This document shows positions 14,988-22,956 of a stretch of 62,267 nt of DNA, piece by piece; the first letter of the stretch is position 1, and every line of letters begins with the position of its first letter. The notes beneath the pieces are model-generated. The model saw only the letters and a list, made by a program, of their open reading frames with translations. It did no database searches and was not told the DNA's origin. Position numbers and translations under genes: made by a program. Source of the DNA: an uncultured Bacteroidales bacterium (GTDB taxonomy: Bacteria; Bacteroidota; Bacteroidia; Bacteroidales; Muribaculaceae). The stretch spans positions 1 through 62,267 of the forward strand of contig UQVH01000018.1 in the NCBI GenBank assembly GCA_900544535.1, in the 5' to 3' direction.

Positions 14988-16709
14988 ATGGCTACTCAGA
15001 CAACTCCCCAGCCAGGCAACAAGCCTAAACCGGGCAAACCGACAGGTGCCCTTATATCGACCGGAGCCATGACAGTGATGATCATCACGACTGTCGTCAG
15101 TCTGCGCGGACTTCCCTCGCAGGCCGAATTCGGCATCCAGTCTATTTTCTATTATCTTTTCGCCGCAATCGTCTTCCTGATCCCGTTCTCGATGGTCTGC
15201 GCCGAGCTCGCCTCCACCTATACCCACTCCGGCGGCCTCTACCGCTGGGTATCCGAAGCATTCGGTCCCAAATGGGGATGGTCGGCGATGTACCTCGAAT
15301 GGCAGACACTCGTCATCTGGTTTCCGGCAGTGCTGATGTTCGCGGCCGTATCGCTCGCCTACATTTTCTGGCCAGAATCCTTCGACGCCAAACTGTCGGC
15401 CAACAAAATCTACACCCTCATCGTGGTCCTCGCCGTCTACTGGATCACCAATTTCGTGGCCTTCAAGGGCATGAAATCGTCGAAGTTGCTCAGTACCCTC
15501 GGCGGTCTCTTCGGCACGATAGTCCCCGGCGCCATCCTCATCATCCTCGGCGTGGCCTATCTCTGCATGGGCAAGCCGATCATGCTCACCCACGAGTCAT
15601 TCTTCCCCGATTTCACCAAAATCGGCACCATCGTGCTCGCCGCTTCTATCTTCCTCTTCTACGGAGGCATGGAGATGAACGCCGTCCACGTGCAGAACAT
15701 GAAGGACCCGGCCCGCCAGTTCCCGCGCGCCATGTTCCTCGCTGTCGCTGTGATCGTGCTGCTCTTCGTCTTCGCCACACTCGCCATAGGCTTCGTCGTT
15801 CCCGCGAAAGACATCAACCTTCTCGCGTCGCTGCTTGTGGCCTACAATGATCTCTGGGCCTCGATCGGTGTTCCCTGGCTCGGCAATGTCATGGCTCTTC
15901 TGATCACCTTCGGCGTGATCGGTCAGGTCAGCGTCATCATCGCGGGACCGTCGACCGGTCTTGTAGCCGTCGGCGAGAGCGGCTATCTTCCAAAGAGCCT
16001 CCAGAAGACCAACAAAAACGGTGTCAACAAGCCGATCCTCTACGTGCAGGCGATCTTCGTCAGCCTTCTGTCACTGGTGCTCGTGGTCCTTCCCTCCGTC
16101 GAATCGGCCTATCAGGTGATGTCGCAGATGGCCACTGTCATCTATCTGATCCTCGTGCTGATGATCTACTTCGCTTTCATCCGTCTGCGCCGCACCCAGC
16201 CGCAGAAGCCACGCGGATTCCGCGTTCCGGGCGGCAAATTCGGTGAGATCGTCGTGGCCGGCATCGGTATTCTCGGCGCCTTCGTCGCCATGATCCTCAG
16301 CTTCTTCCCGCCCTCCCAGATCAATACCGGCAGCCCGCTGGTCTACGTTCTGATCATTTTCTGCGGCGCCCTGATCTTCTTCTGCGTGCCTCTGATCGTC
16401 TTCTCGAAGCGCAAACCATCGTGGAGAAACCCCAAAGCCGACTTCTATCCCTTCGACTGGCAGATCGAAAACCGCAAGCCTGACCAGATCTCCAAGTGGA
16501 GCGCCGACTATCAGCCCACTCCTGCCGACATAGCCGCCACCGACGCCCGCATCCTCGCCGAGGAAAACGGCGCCACTCCCGCCGAGGCCGCCAAAATCGC
16601 CGCGGAGGCCGCCAAAGCCTACAACGGCTCCGAATCTCCGCAGGCCGACGCCTATGATACTCTGAATCAAGCAAAAGCTGACAACGCAAAAGCCGACGAA
16701 TCCAAATGA
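14988..16709 (+). CDS. APC-family amino acid antiporter, GadC-like
   Basis: The 573-residue protein has about 12 membrane spans of the amino acid-polyamine-organocation superfamily. Several segments closely follow the glutamate:GABA antiporter branch: FFPDFTKIGTIVLAASIFL, GGMEMNAVHVQNMKDPAR, IAGPSTGLVAVGESGYLPK and KTNKNGVNKPI. Such proteins exchange an amino acid for its decarboxylation product across the inner membrane. A hydrophilic C-terminal tail of roughly 100 residues, Ala-rich at its end, extends past the last span; in GadC the tail acts as a pH-dependent plug, and whether this one does is unknown. It overlaps the next gene by 4 nt and lies 113 bp after the decarboxylase. Confidence 0.88.
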   Translation: MATQTTPQPGNKPKPGKPTGALISTGAMTVMIITTVVSLRGLPSQAEFGIQSIFYYLFAAIVFLIPFSMVCAELASTYTHSGGLYRWVSEAFGPKWGWSAMYLEWQTLVIWFPAVLMFAAVSLAYIFWPESFDAKLSANKIYTLIVVLAVYWITNFVAFKGMKSSKLLSTLGGLFGTIVPGAILIILGVAYLCMGKPIMLTHESFFPDFTKIGTIVLAASIFLFYGGMEMNAVHVQNMKDPARQFPRAMFLAVAVIVLLFVFATLAIGFVVPAKDINLLASLLVAYNDLWASIGVPWLGNVMALLITFGVIGQVSVIIAGPSTGLVAVGESGYLPKSLQKTNKNGVNKPILYVQAIFVSLLSLVLVVLPSVESAYQVMSQMATVIYLILVLMIYFAFIRLRRTQPQKPRGFRVPGGKFGEIVVAGIGILGAFVAMILSFFPPSQINTGSPLVYVLIIFCGALIFFCVPLIVFSKRKPSWRNPKADFYPFDWQIENRKPDQISKWSADYQPTPADIAATDARILAEENGATPAEAAKIAAEAAKAYNGSESPQADAYDTLNQAKADNAKADESK

Positions 16710-18040
16710 AAATCAACACCGGAAAGGGCACCATCCCCCTGATGACCCTGATCGCAATCTGGTCAATATCGCTGACAGTCAACCTGCCGGGCCTCGCAAT
16801 CACCCCGATGCTCGGCAGCCTTGACCGGATCTTTCCGCACACATCCGAACTGGAGATACAGCTCCTTACGGTGTTGCCCAACCTTTTCATCATTCCCTTC
16901 GTGCTGCTTTCCGGCAAACTCTCGCTGTCGAAGAGCAAGACAAGCATCGTGGTGGTCGCGCTCGCCATCTACCTCGCAAGCGGCATCCTCTATCTGTTTG
17001 CGCGCAACATGGTCGACCTCATCGTGATCAGCTGCATCCTCGGAATGGGCTGCGGACTGCTTATCCCGCTCGCCGCGGGACTCCTCGCCGACACCTTCGT
17101 GGGGAAATACCGTATGCGCCAGCTCGGCATCAAGTCCGGCATATCCAACATGGCGCTCGTGGTGGCCACCTACGTTGTCGGCTGGCTGAGCCACGGCAAC
17201 TGGCGCCTGCCCTTTCTTGTCTACCTGATTCCGGCCATTCCGTTAGTGCTCTCCGTCTTTCTCAGGGGTATCCCCAAAGCCGACCTTAACCCGGCCCCGG
17301 AAGCCCCCGATCCGAAGATGAAAGCCACCATCAAGGCCGCTGCGAAAGCCGCCGTGGCAGGATCGCCCGCAAAGGCTATCCACACGACACCGGTCTCCGT
17401 TCAGAGCGGTGCCGACCAATACGGGACAATCGGCAGGGTCAGAGGCAGTTTTATCGTCTCGCGCACATGGTCGCTCATCGCCGTCTACTTCTTCGTGTGC
17501 TACGCCACAGTCATCGTCAGCTACTACACACCCTTCCTCATGCAGGCCGACGGGCTGGGCGACTCCGACGTAGGCACCGTGACGGCCATCTTCTTCCTCG
17601 CGGTCTTTCTGCCCGGATTCGTGCTCCCTTATATAATAAAGGTGTTGCGCCAGTCGACGCTCATAGTCTCGACCATAGTCATGGCCGCCGGCATCATACT
17701 GATGGTGGTCGGACGCCATTTCGGCATCATGTGTCTGGCCTCGGCGCTCGTCGGATTCGGCTACGGAGTGTTCCAGCCGCTGATCTATGACAAGGCCACC
17801 CAGATCGTGACCGATCCGGCCAAATCGACTCTTGCGCTCGCCATCGTGCTTGCGGCCAACTACATCTCGATCAGCGCCACTCCTTTCATTGTCGACTTTT
17901 TCAGAAGCATTTTCGACCCACACAGACTCGACAATGCCTTCCCCTTCGTGCTCAACGCGATCCTGCTGGCTGTGTTCACCGTAATCGTGATCATTTTCAG
18001 GAAATCGTTCGTTTTCCGCATCGACCGCTCCTATTATTAG
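16706..18040 (+). CDS. MFS transporter
   Basis: The 444-residue protein shows 12 hydrophobic segments in two halves, with a long cytoplasmic loop of about 55 residues (Ala/Lys-rich, IPKADLNPAPEAPDPKMKAT) between spans 6 and 7. The segment LLADTFVGKYRMRQLGIKSG lies at the position of the MFS loop motif after span 4. The substrate is not evident. The start codon overlaps the antiporter stop (ATGA), so the pair is translationally coupled. In this context it may export the amine product or import the precursor. Confidence 0.85.
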   Translation: MKINTGKGTIPLMTLIAIWSISLTVNLPGLAITPMLGSLDRIFPHTSELEIQLLTVLPNLFIIPFVLLSGKLSLSKSKTSIVVVALAIYLASGILYLFARNMVDLIVISCILGMGCGLLIPLAAGLLADTFVGKYRMRQLGIKSGISNMALVVATYVVGWLSHGNWRLPFLVYLIPAIPLVLSVFLRGIPKADLNPAPEAPDPKMKATIKAAAKAAVAGSPAKAIHTTPVSVQSGADQYGTIGRVRGSFIVSRTWSLIAVYFFVCYATVIVSYYTPFLMQADGLGDSDVGTVTAIFFLAVFLPGFVLPYIIKVLRQSTLIVSTIVMAAGIILMVVGRHFGIMCLASALVGFGYGVFQPLIYDKATQIVTDPAKSTLALAIVLAANYISISATPFIVDFFRSIFDPHRLDNAFPFVLNAILLAVFTVIVIIFRKSFVFRIDRSYY

Positions 18041-18057
18041 AGGGTGTTCAGAACCTC
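18040..18057. repeat. GAGGTTGTTT-like palindrome, degenerate copy
   Basis: GAGGGTGTTCAGAACCTC, just after the MFS stop codon, is an imperfect version of the palindromes at 13380 and 19438. Confidence 0.4.
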
Positions 18058-18101
18058 GCGACGCAACCATACTTTTCAACCACATCCCCCCACCAAAGTT
18101 T

Positions 18102-19409
18102 ATGAGTCCACTTACCCGTTTCACTGTTTTGACCGCTGTTCTGTGCACACTTCCCGCGGCATACGCACAGAACCACCCGACTACTCCCGACACCGGAGAG
18201 GTCAGCATCCTCAACTCGGACCGGAACCCCGAACCTGAGAATGTCGAAATCAACGTCTACGAGATCTTTGTTGACAACGCGCCGAAAACCTTCCGCAAGA
18301 CCGGAGCACCGAACTTCGCCATCGTCGGCAAGGACCGTAAATTCTATCTCGGAATCGGAGGGACGGCCAAAGCGACCGTTTCCTACGACTGGGGCGACCC
18401 AATCGACAACGGTTTCGACTTCACCACCTCGGCCATTCCGATGAACCCGCGCAAGGGCGACGGCGGTCTGGTACAGTTCAGCGCGGCTTCCAGCGGCCTC
18501 TATCTCAATTTCGTGGCCATGCCCGGCAATGAAAACCAGGTCGGCGTCTACATCGACTTCAACCTCACAGGCGGAAACTATGCTTTCGATCTGCAATATG
18601 CCTACGTGAAATACCGCGGCATTACCGCCGGCTTTGATTACAGCCTCTTCTCCGACATGGCCGCCGCTCCGCCGAGCATCGACAACGAAGGTCCTCCCGG
18701 CTTCACGGCCATACCCCACGGGGTCCTCGACTACCGCCACAGTTTCGGCAAGCACTGGAGCGTCGGAGTCGGCGCCGAAATGCCGATGCTCTCGGCGACC
18801 GTCGGCGACAAGAGCTACACGGTCAACCAGCGTGTGCCCGACATCCCGGCCTATGTGCAGTATGCCTGGGGCGGAGGCAAAAGCTGGCTGCGCCTGTCGG
18901 GGATAATCCGCAACCTGATGTACCGCGACGTCGTGGCCGACAAAAACCGCGACAATGTGGGCTGGGGAATCAAGATGAGCGGCAGCGCCTCGATGACTCC
19001 TTTCGTGACCGCCTACTATCAGGCGGCCTACGGACAGGGTATCACCAGCTATTTCCAGGATCTCTATGAAGGCGGCCTCGACATGGTGCCCAAAGGCGAT
19101 GACAGCGGACGGCTCAAGACCGTCAGGGCTTGGGGCGGCTATCTCAGCCTCCAGTACAACATCTCTCCAAAAGTCTACGCCACCACAACTTACAGCCACG
19201 TCAGAAACTACGCCCCGCGCTATTCCGGAGGCGAGACTCCCTGGACATCACAGTACAAGTACGCGCAATATGCCCTCGCCAACGTCATCTGGCAGATCAC
19301 GCCCCATATCTCGACCGGCATCGAATACATCTACGGCCGTCGCGTCGACATGGACGGCAGCTCCCACCACGACAACAGACTCCAGACCATGCTCCAGTTC
19401 ACTTTCTGA
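18102..19409 (+). CDS. DcaP-like outer membrane porin
   Basis: The 435-residue protein has a signal peptide (FTVLTAVLCTLPAAYAQ). Its body alternates polar and aromatic residues as in outer-membrane beta-barrels and ends LQTMLQFTF with a C-terminal Phe. Segments such as FYLGIGGTAKATVSYDWGDP, GVYIDFNLTG and AFDLQYAYVKYRGITAGFDY fit the DcaP family, whose characterised members pass negatively charged dicarboxylates. It follows the MFS gene by about 60 bp. It would supply outer-membrane passage for the antiporter and MFS substrates. Family assignment is from pattern recall. Confidence 0.75.
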   Translation: MSPLTRFTVLTAVLCTLPAAYAQNHPTTPDTGEVSILNSDRNPEPENVEINVYEIFVDNAPKTFRKTGAPNFAIVGKDRKFYLGIGGTAKATVSYDWGDPIDNGFDFTTSAIPMNPRKGDGGLVQFSAASSGLYLNFVAMPGNENQVGVYIDFNLTGGNYAFDLQYAYVKYRGITAGFDYSLFSDMAAAPPSIDNEGPPGFTAIPHGVLDYRHSFGKHWSVGVGAEMPMLSATVGDKSYTVNQRVPDIPAYVQYAWGGGKSWLRLSGIIRNLMYRDVVADKNRDNVGWGIKMSGSASMTPFVTAYYQAAYGQGITSYFQDLYEGGLDMVPKGDDSGRLKTVRAWGGYLSLQYNISPKVYATTTYSHVRNYAPRYSGGETPWTSQYKYAQYALANVIWQITPHISTGIEYIYGRRVDMDGSSHHDNRLQTMLQFTF

Positions 19410-19437
19410 AAAAACGCTGTCTGTAACGACCGATTTA

Positions 19438-19456
19438 GAGATTGTTTAACAACCTC
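19438..19456. repeat. GAGGTTGTTT palindrome, copy 2
   Basis: GAGATTGTTTAACAACCTC resembles the palindrome at 13380-13401 and lies just after the porin gene. Confidence 0.45.
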
Positions 19457-19477
19457 CTATTTGAAAAAACATCCTGA

Positions 19478-19517
19478 TGACCGCTTTGCAACCTCACAAA
19501 GCGGTCATTTTATTTTT
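19478..19517 (+). terminator. Intrinsic terminator after the porin gene
   Basis: ATGACCGCTTTG pairs perfectly with CAAAGCGGTCAT and is followed by TTTTATTTTT. The T tract overlaps the -33 region of the next promoter. Confidence 0.9.
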
Positions 19518-19545
19518 GGAATCTGAATAAATTAATTTATCTTTG
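19515..19545 (+). promoter_or_regulatory. Promoter of the second porin gene
   Basis: TTTG at 19515-19518 and TATCTTTG at 19538-19545 have a 19-bp spacer, a near-ideal Bacteroidetes promoter. It shows that translation starts at 19603, not at the in-frame ATG at 19543, which lies within the -7 box. Confidence 0.85.
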
Positions 19546-19602
19546 CCACACTTAAATTCCGTTAACACAACGATACCGTTAAACAGCCTTAAATACCACC
19601 AA

Positions 19603-20625
19603 ATGAGGAAAACACTTTTATTTTTATGCCTGACGGCAGCTCCCTTTGTGTGTGCTGACGAACCGGCAACCGACACTCTGCTCAAATTTCAGGCGGAAGT
19701 GCGCCTTGACTACCAGCACGACTGGCTCGACGGGACCACAGTCAAGGACAACACGGGTTTTGAAGGAAAATACATCAACTTCCGCGTCGACGGCAACATC
19801 ACCGACGGCCTGAGCTATTCATGGCGCCAGCGCCTGAACAAGCCGCACAAGGACGCTTCGTTTTTCGACGCCACTGACTGGGTCTATCTCAACTACGACT
19901 TCGGACGCTGGTCCGTGGCAGGAGGCAAACAGGTGGTAGGCATCGGCGGATGGGAATACGACCGCGCCCCGATCGACCTCTACGGCTGCTCCGTCTTCTG
20001 GAACAACATTCCCTGCTATCAGATCGGCGCCTCGGTCAGCTTCCGCCCCTCGGCTTCGGATAAACTCACCTTCCAGCTCTGCGAAAGCCCCTTCTACACC
20101 TCGGAAAACCGCGACATGTATGCCTACAACCTCATGTGGAACGGCCACCACGGCATTTTCGACGCCATCTGGTCGGCCAACCTCATCGAATATGCCCCTG
20201 ACCGCTATATAAGCTATCTGGCGCTTGGCAACAAGTTTACAGTCGACAAAGTCTCGCTCGAACTCGACCTCATGAACCGCGCCGCAGCTCACCAGACCTT
20301 CTTCCTGCGCGACATGTCGGTCATGGGCGAACTCGCCTATAAACCCACTCCCAAGTGGAAAATATTCGGCAAAATGACCTACGACGTCAACCGCACCCAC
20401 ACCGACGCCGATCTCTGCGTCACTCCCGGCACGGAGATGAAAATGGCCGGCGCAGGTGCCGAATTCTTCCCCCTCGCCGACGGCCGTCAGACCCTGCGCC
20501 TCCACGCCAACCTCTTCTACTCGTGGGGCAGCAACGGCAACACCGCCGACGTGATGCAGAACAAGACGATGCTCGTCGACTTCGGCGTCAAATGGAACAT
20601 GAACCTCCTCTCTTTCAAACGCTGA
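19603..20625 (+). CDS. Outer membrane porin, OprO/OprP-like
   Basis: From the ATG at 19603 the protein has a signal peptide (MRKTLLFLCLTAAPFVCA) and about 340 residues. Its beta-barrel strands include FQAEVRLDYQHDW, YINFRVDGNITDGLSYSWRQ, WVYLNYDFGRWSVAGGKQVV and a final VDFGVKWNMNLLSFKR. The KYINFRVDGNI and GGKQ pattern recalls phosphate-selective porin O/P-type barrels of Bacteroidetes. It has its own promoter and precedes the GATE-type membrane protein by under 100 bp, so the two are probably co-transcribed. Substrate is unknown. Confidence 0.7.
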   Translation: MRKTLLFLCLTAAPFVCADEPATDTLLKFQAEVRLDYQHDWLDGTTVKDNTGFEGKYINFRVDGNITDGLSYSWRQRLNKPHKDASFFDATDWVYLNYDFGRWSVAGGKQVVGIGGWEYDRAPIDLYGCSVFWNNIPCYQIGASVSFRPSASDKLTFQLCESPFYTSENRDMYAYNLMWNGHHGIFDAIWSANLIEYAPDRYISYLALGNKFTVDKVSLELDLMNRAAAHQTFFLRDMSVMGELAYKPTPKWKIFGKMTYDVNRTHTDADLCVTPGTEMKMAGAGAEFFPLADGRQTLRLHANLFYSWGSNGNTADVMQNKTMLVDFGVKWNMNLLSFKR

Positions 20626-20720
20626 TTCCTCCCCTCACACAATACATACAACACCGGACGCGCCTCCGGCACCATCTTCACGACCTTCAATTCTAACCAC
20701 AACCGTTGAAATCCACAATC

Positions 20721-21890
20721 ATGGAAAAAACCGAAAGCTCGGCCCGCCCGCGCTCATTCTCGCTCAAACGCATCATCCCCACCGGCGTCCCCTGCCTTGT
20801 GATCGTCCTCGCCCTCTTCTGGTATGTAGGGTCAATCATGGGGTTGCCAAACATGCTCAACACCATCATGCACACCGCCCACGACCTGCTGCTCAACACG
20901 GTCTTCTATCTGATGGGCATCTGCGTGGTCACCGGCGCCATCGGGCGTCTGTTCGTCGAATTCGGCGTGGTCAAGCTGCTTGAAAACATCCTGCGCCCTC
21001 TGATGCGCCCCCTCTTCAACCTCCCCGGCGTGGCCGCACTCGGAGCCACAATGACCTTCCTCAGCGACAACCCCGCCATCATCTCCCTCTCGCAGGACCG
21101 CCGCTTCTGCCGCTATTTCAAGAAGTTCCAGTATATATCGCTCACCAACTTCGGCACCGCCTTCGGCATGGGACTTCTCGTCATGGTCTTCATGGTCGGC
21201 CAGGGCTACTACATGGAGCCTGTCATCGGCCTCTTCGGCGCCTTCTGCGGGTGCATCGTGTCGACGCGCCTCATGCAGTATTTCGTCATCAAGGCATATC
21301 CGAACTTCGCAGTCGAGGACGCCGTAGTCAAGGATGCCGACAAGATCGAGGAAGAAGAGACGAAGGTCGAAACCAAATCCGTGTTCATCCGCACCCTCAA
21401 TTCACTGCTTGACGGCGGCCGTACGGGTGTCGACGTCGGCATAGCCATCATCCCCGGTGTGCTGATCATCTCCACACTGGTCATGATCCTCACTTTCGGA
21501 GCCTCTGAAAACGGCTACACAGGAGCCGCCTACGAGGGCATCGAGCTGCTCCCCTGGCTCGCATCAAAGATCAACGTCATCTTTGAATGGCTCTTCGGCT
21601 TCAACGACCCGCACCTCGTGGCTTTCCCGATCACCGCCCTCGGAGCCGTCGGCGCGGCCCTCAGCCTCGTGCCCAACTTCGCCTCGCAGGGATGGATCGA
21701 CGGCAACGCCATAGCCGTGTTCACCGCCATCGGCATGTGCTGGAGCGGCTACCTGAGCACCCATACCGCCATGCTCGACTCGCTCGGTTACCGCGAGCTT
21801 ACCCCCAAAGCCATCCTCGCCCATACCATCGGAGGCATCGTGGCCGCCATCGTCGCCCACATGGCCTACGTCACCGTGAGCCTCATCTGA
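20721..21890 (+). CDS. GATE/nucleoside-recognition-type multi-span membrane protein
   Basis: I start at the ATG at 20721 (MEKTESSARPR); an ATG 15 nt earlier is possible. The 389-residue product has about eight to ten hydrophobic segments. Two repeats have the GATE look: LGATMTFLSDNPAIISLSQD and LGAVGAALSLVPN, each with small residues and helix breakers. A charged cytoplasmic loop with a run of acidic residues (DADKIEEEETKVETK) lies in the middle. Members are annotated as nucleoside-recognition domain or CD0519/CD1768-type membrane proteins; transport function is presumed, substrate unknown. It follows the porin gene and may be its inner-membrane partner. Confidence 0.65.
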   Translation: MEKTESSARPRSFSLKRIIPTGVPCLVIVLALFWYVGSIMGLPNMLNTIMHTAHDLLLNTVFYLMGICVVTGAIGRLFVEFGVVKLLENILRPLMRPLFNLPGVAALGATMTFLSDNPAIISLSQDRRFCRYFKKFQYISLTNFGTAFGMGLLVMVFMVGQGYYMEPVIGLFGAFCGCIVSTRLMQYFVIKAYPNFAVEDAVVKDADKIEEEETKVETKSVFIRTLNSLLDGGRTGVDVGIAIIPGVLIISTLVMILTFGASENGYTGAAYEGIELLPWLASKINVIFEWLFGFNDPHLVAFPITALGAVGAALSLVPNFASQGWIDGNAIAVFTAIGMCWSGYLSTHTAMLDSLGYRELTPKAILAHTIGGIVAAIVAHMAYVTVSLI

Positions 21891-21951
21891 TGCGCCAGAA
21901 GGCCGAAATCGCTGAAAATTAAAACTATTTTTCAAATTTTCGTCCAAAAGG

Positions 21952-21982
21952 TTGCATAATTAAAAAAAACGGTGTAATTTTG
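21952..21982 (+). promoter_or_regulatory. tRNA-Asn promoter
   Basis: TTG at 21952-21954, 20-bp spacer, TAATTTTG at 21975-21982. The tRNA begins about 40 bp downstream. Confidence 0.75.
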
Positions 21983-22022
21983 CATCGCAAATTTCGGGAG
22001 AGCCCGAAGATAAATTGCACCT

Positions 22023-22096
22023 GCTTCAGTAGCTCAGTTGGTTAGAGCACCTGACTGTTAATCAGGGGGTCGTTGGTTCAAGCCCATCCTGAAGCG
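22023..22096 (+). tRNA. tRNA-Asn (GTT anticodon)
   Basis: The 7-bp acceptor stem GCTTCAG/CTGAAGC, D stem GCTC/GAGC, anticodon stem CCTGA/TCAGG with loop CTGTTAA (anticodon GTT), and T arm GTTGG-TTCAAGC-CCATC are all present. The T stem has one apparent T-T mismatch. The CCA end is not encoded. A terminator follows directly. Confidence 0.95.
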
Positions 22097-22105
22097 CGAA
22101 AGCCG

Positions 22106-22142
22106 GTCGGTCCGATGAATTTATCGGACCGACTGCTTTTTT
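22106..22142 (+). terminator. Terminator after tRNA-Asn
   Basis: GTCGGTCCGAT pairs perfectly with ATCGGACCGAC and is followed by TGCTTTTTT. Confidence 0.9.
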
Positions 22143-22206
22143 GCGGCCACGCATGTTAAAAAATCTTATCTCCGCATTATCGCACCAAAACGCGCTTCGA
22201 GGGCAA

Positions 22207-22214
22207 TATCTTTG
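22207..22214 (+). promoter_or_regulatory. -7 element of the 22252 gene
   Basis: TATCTTTG, about 38 bp before the ATG at 22252; no clear -33. It lies inside a longer open frame from 22141, so translation must start downstream. Confidence 0.65.
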
Positions 22215-22251
22215 CAGTATAGAATCACCCTCAAAAAAACACAGCACCGCT

Positions 22252-22743
22252 ATGAAAAAACATGCTCCCGCCTTCACTCGCCCCGTATCCCGTAAATTCT
22301 ACGCCTCCATCACCGCCCGCGTCAGCGAATCGCTCGGACTCATCGGACGCACCGATGCCGTCAGCACCACAATGGACTGCATAGACCGCTATCTCACAGA
22401 CGGAACCGGTCCCACGGACACCGCCGACCCCGCCGTGGTCCTGACCTTCGCCCTGCTGCGCAGCGAGATAGACAAGGCCGTCGGGCGCTCTGCCCGTGCC
22501 CGTCGTCGCCGCACCGGAAAGACAGCCCCTGAAACACCGGCAGGCTCCCCCGAATCAGCCTCTCAGGCAAACGCCGCCGTGCAAGACTGCGCCCTGCCGG
22601 CTGAAACTGACACATCCGAAACAGAGCCGGACGGCGACCCGGAAGAACCCTTCGTGCCCCGTAACCGCCGCGAGCGACGCCTCTGCGAGCAGGAAGCACG
22701 CCGTGCCGCGCGACGCCTTGTCCGACGTCTGACACGTGCATAA
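22252..22743 (+). CDS. Unknown protein with Arg-rich C-terminus
   Basis: I do not recognise this 163-residue protein. It begins MKKHAPAFTRPVSRKFYASI, has a helical N-terminal region of about 85 residues (SESLGLIGRTDAVSTTMDCI), and a basic linker (SARARRRRTGK). A low-complexity acidic and Pro/Ala-rich stretch (about residues 90-135) comes next, followed by a highly basic C-terminus (NRRERRLCEQEARRAARRLV). No signal peptide or membrane span is seen. The basic tail suggests nucleic-acid or ribosome contact, but that is only inference. It has its own promoter and lies alone between tRNA-Asn and a secreted-protein gene. Confidence 0.6.
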   Translation: MKKHAPAFTRPVSRKFYASITARVSESLGLIGRTDAVSTTMDCIDRYLTDGTGPTDTADPAVVLTFALLRSEIDKAVGRSARARRRRTGKTAPETPAGSPESASQANAAVQDCALPAETDTSETEPDGDPEEPFVPRNRRERRLCEQEARRAARRLVRRLTRA

Positions 22744-22803
22744 ATGCGCAGTTTTGCACATGAAAATGATAAAAAAGTATCATCACGACCACACCTTTTT
22801 GCA

Positions 22804-22811
22804 TAATTTTG
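22804..22811 (+). promoter_or_regulatory. -7 element of the 22957 gene
   Basis: TAATTTTG with a leader of about 140 nt. An inverted repeat ATGATA-AAAAAG-TATCAT lies 20-40 bp upstream (22768-22785) and could be an operator. The conserved promoter block of the 2-6 kb paralogs is absent here. Confidence 0.5.
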
Positions 22812-22956
22812 CAAAAAACGATTTTACATCCATCGCGACAAGTCTCACAGACCTGACCTCACGACAAGACAAACCGCATAACAGCAAACCGACCGACCAC
22901 GACCACAAAACACTCTCAACACATAAATTCTCTTACCTAAATCACATTTTACGCTT

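Noticed and set aside
22023..22096. tRNA-Asn as an integration site of a mobile island
   Set aside because: No repeat of the tRNA 3' end was noticed downstream and no integrase gene lies next to it.
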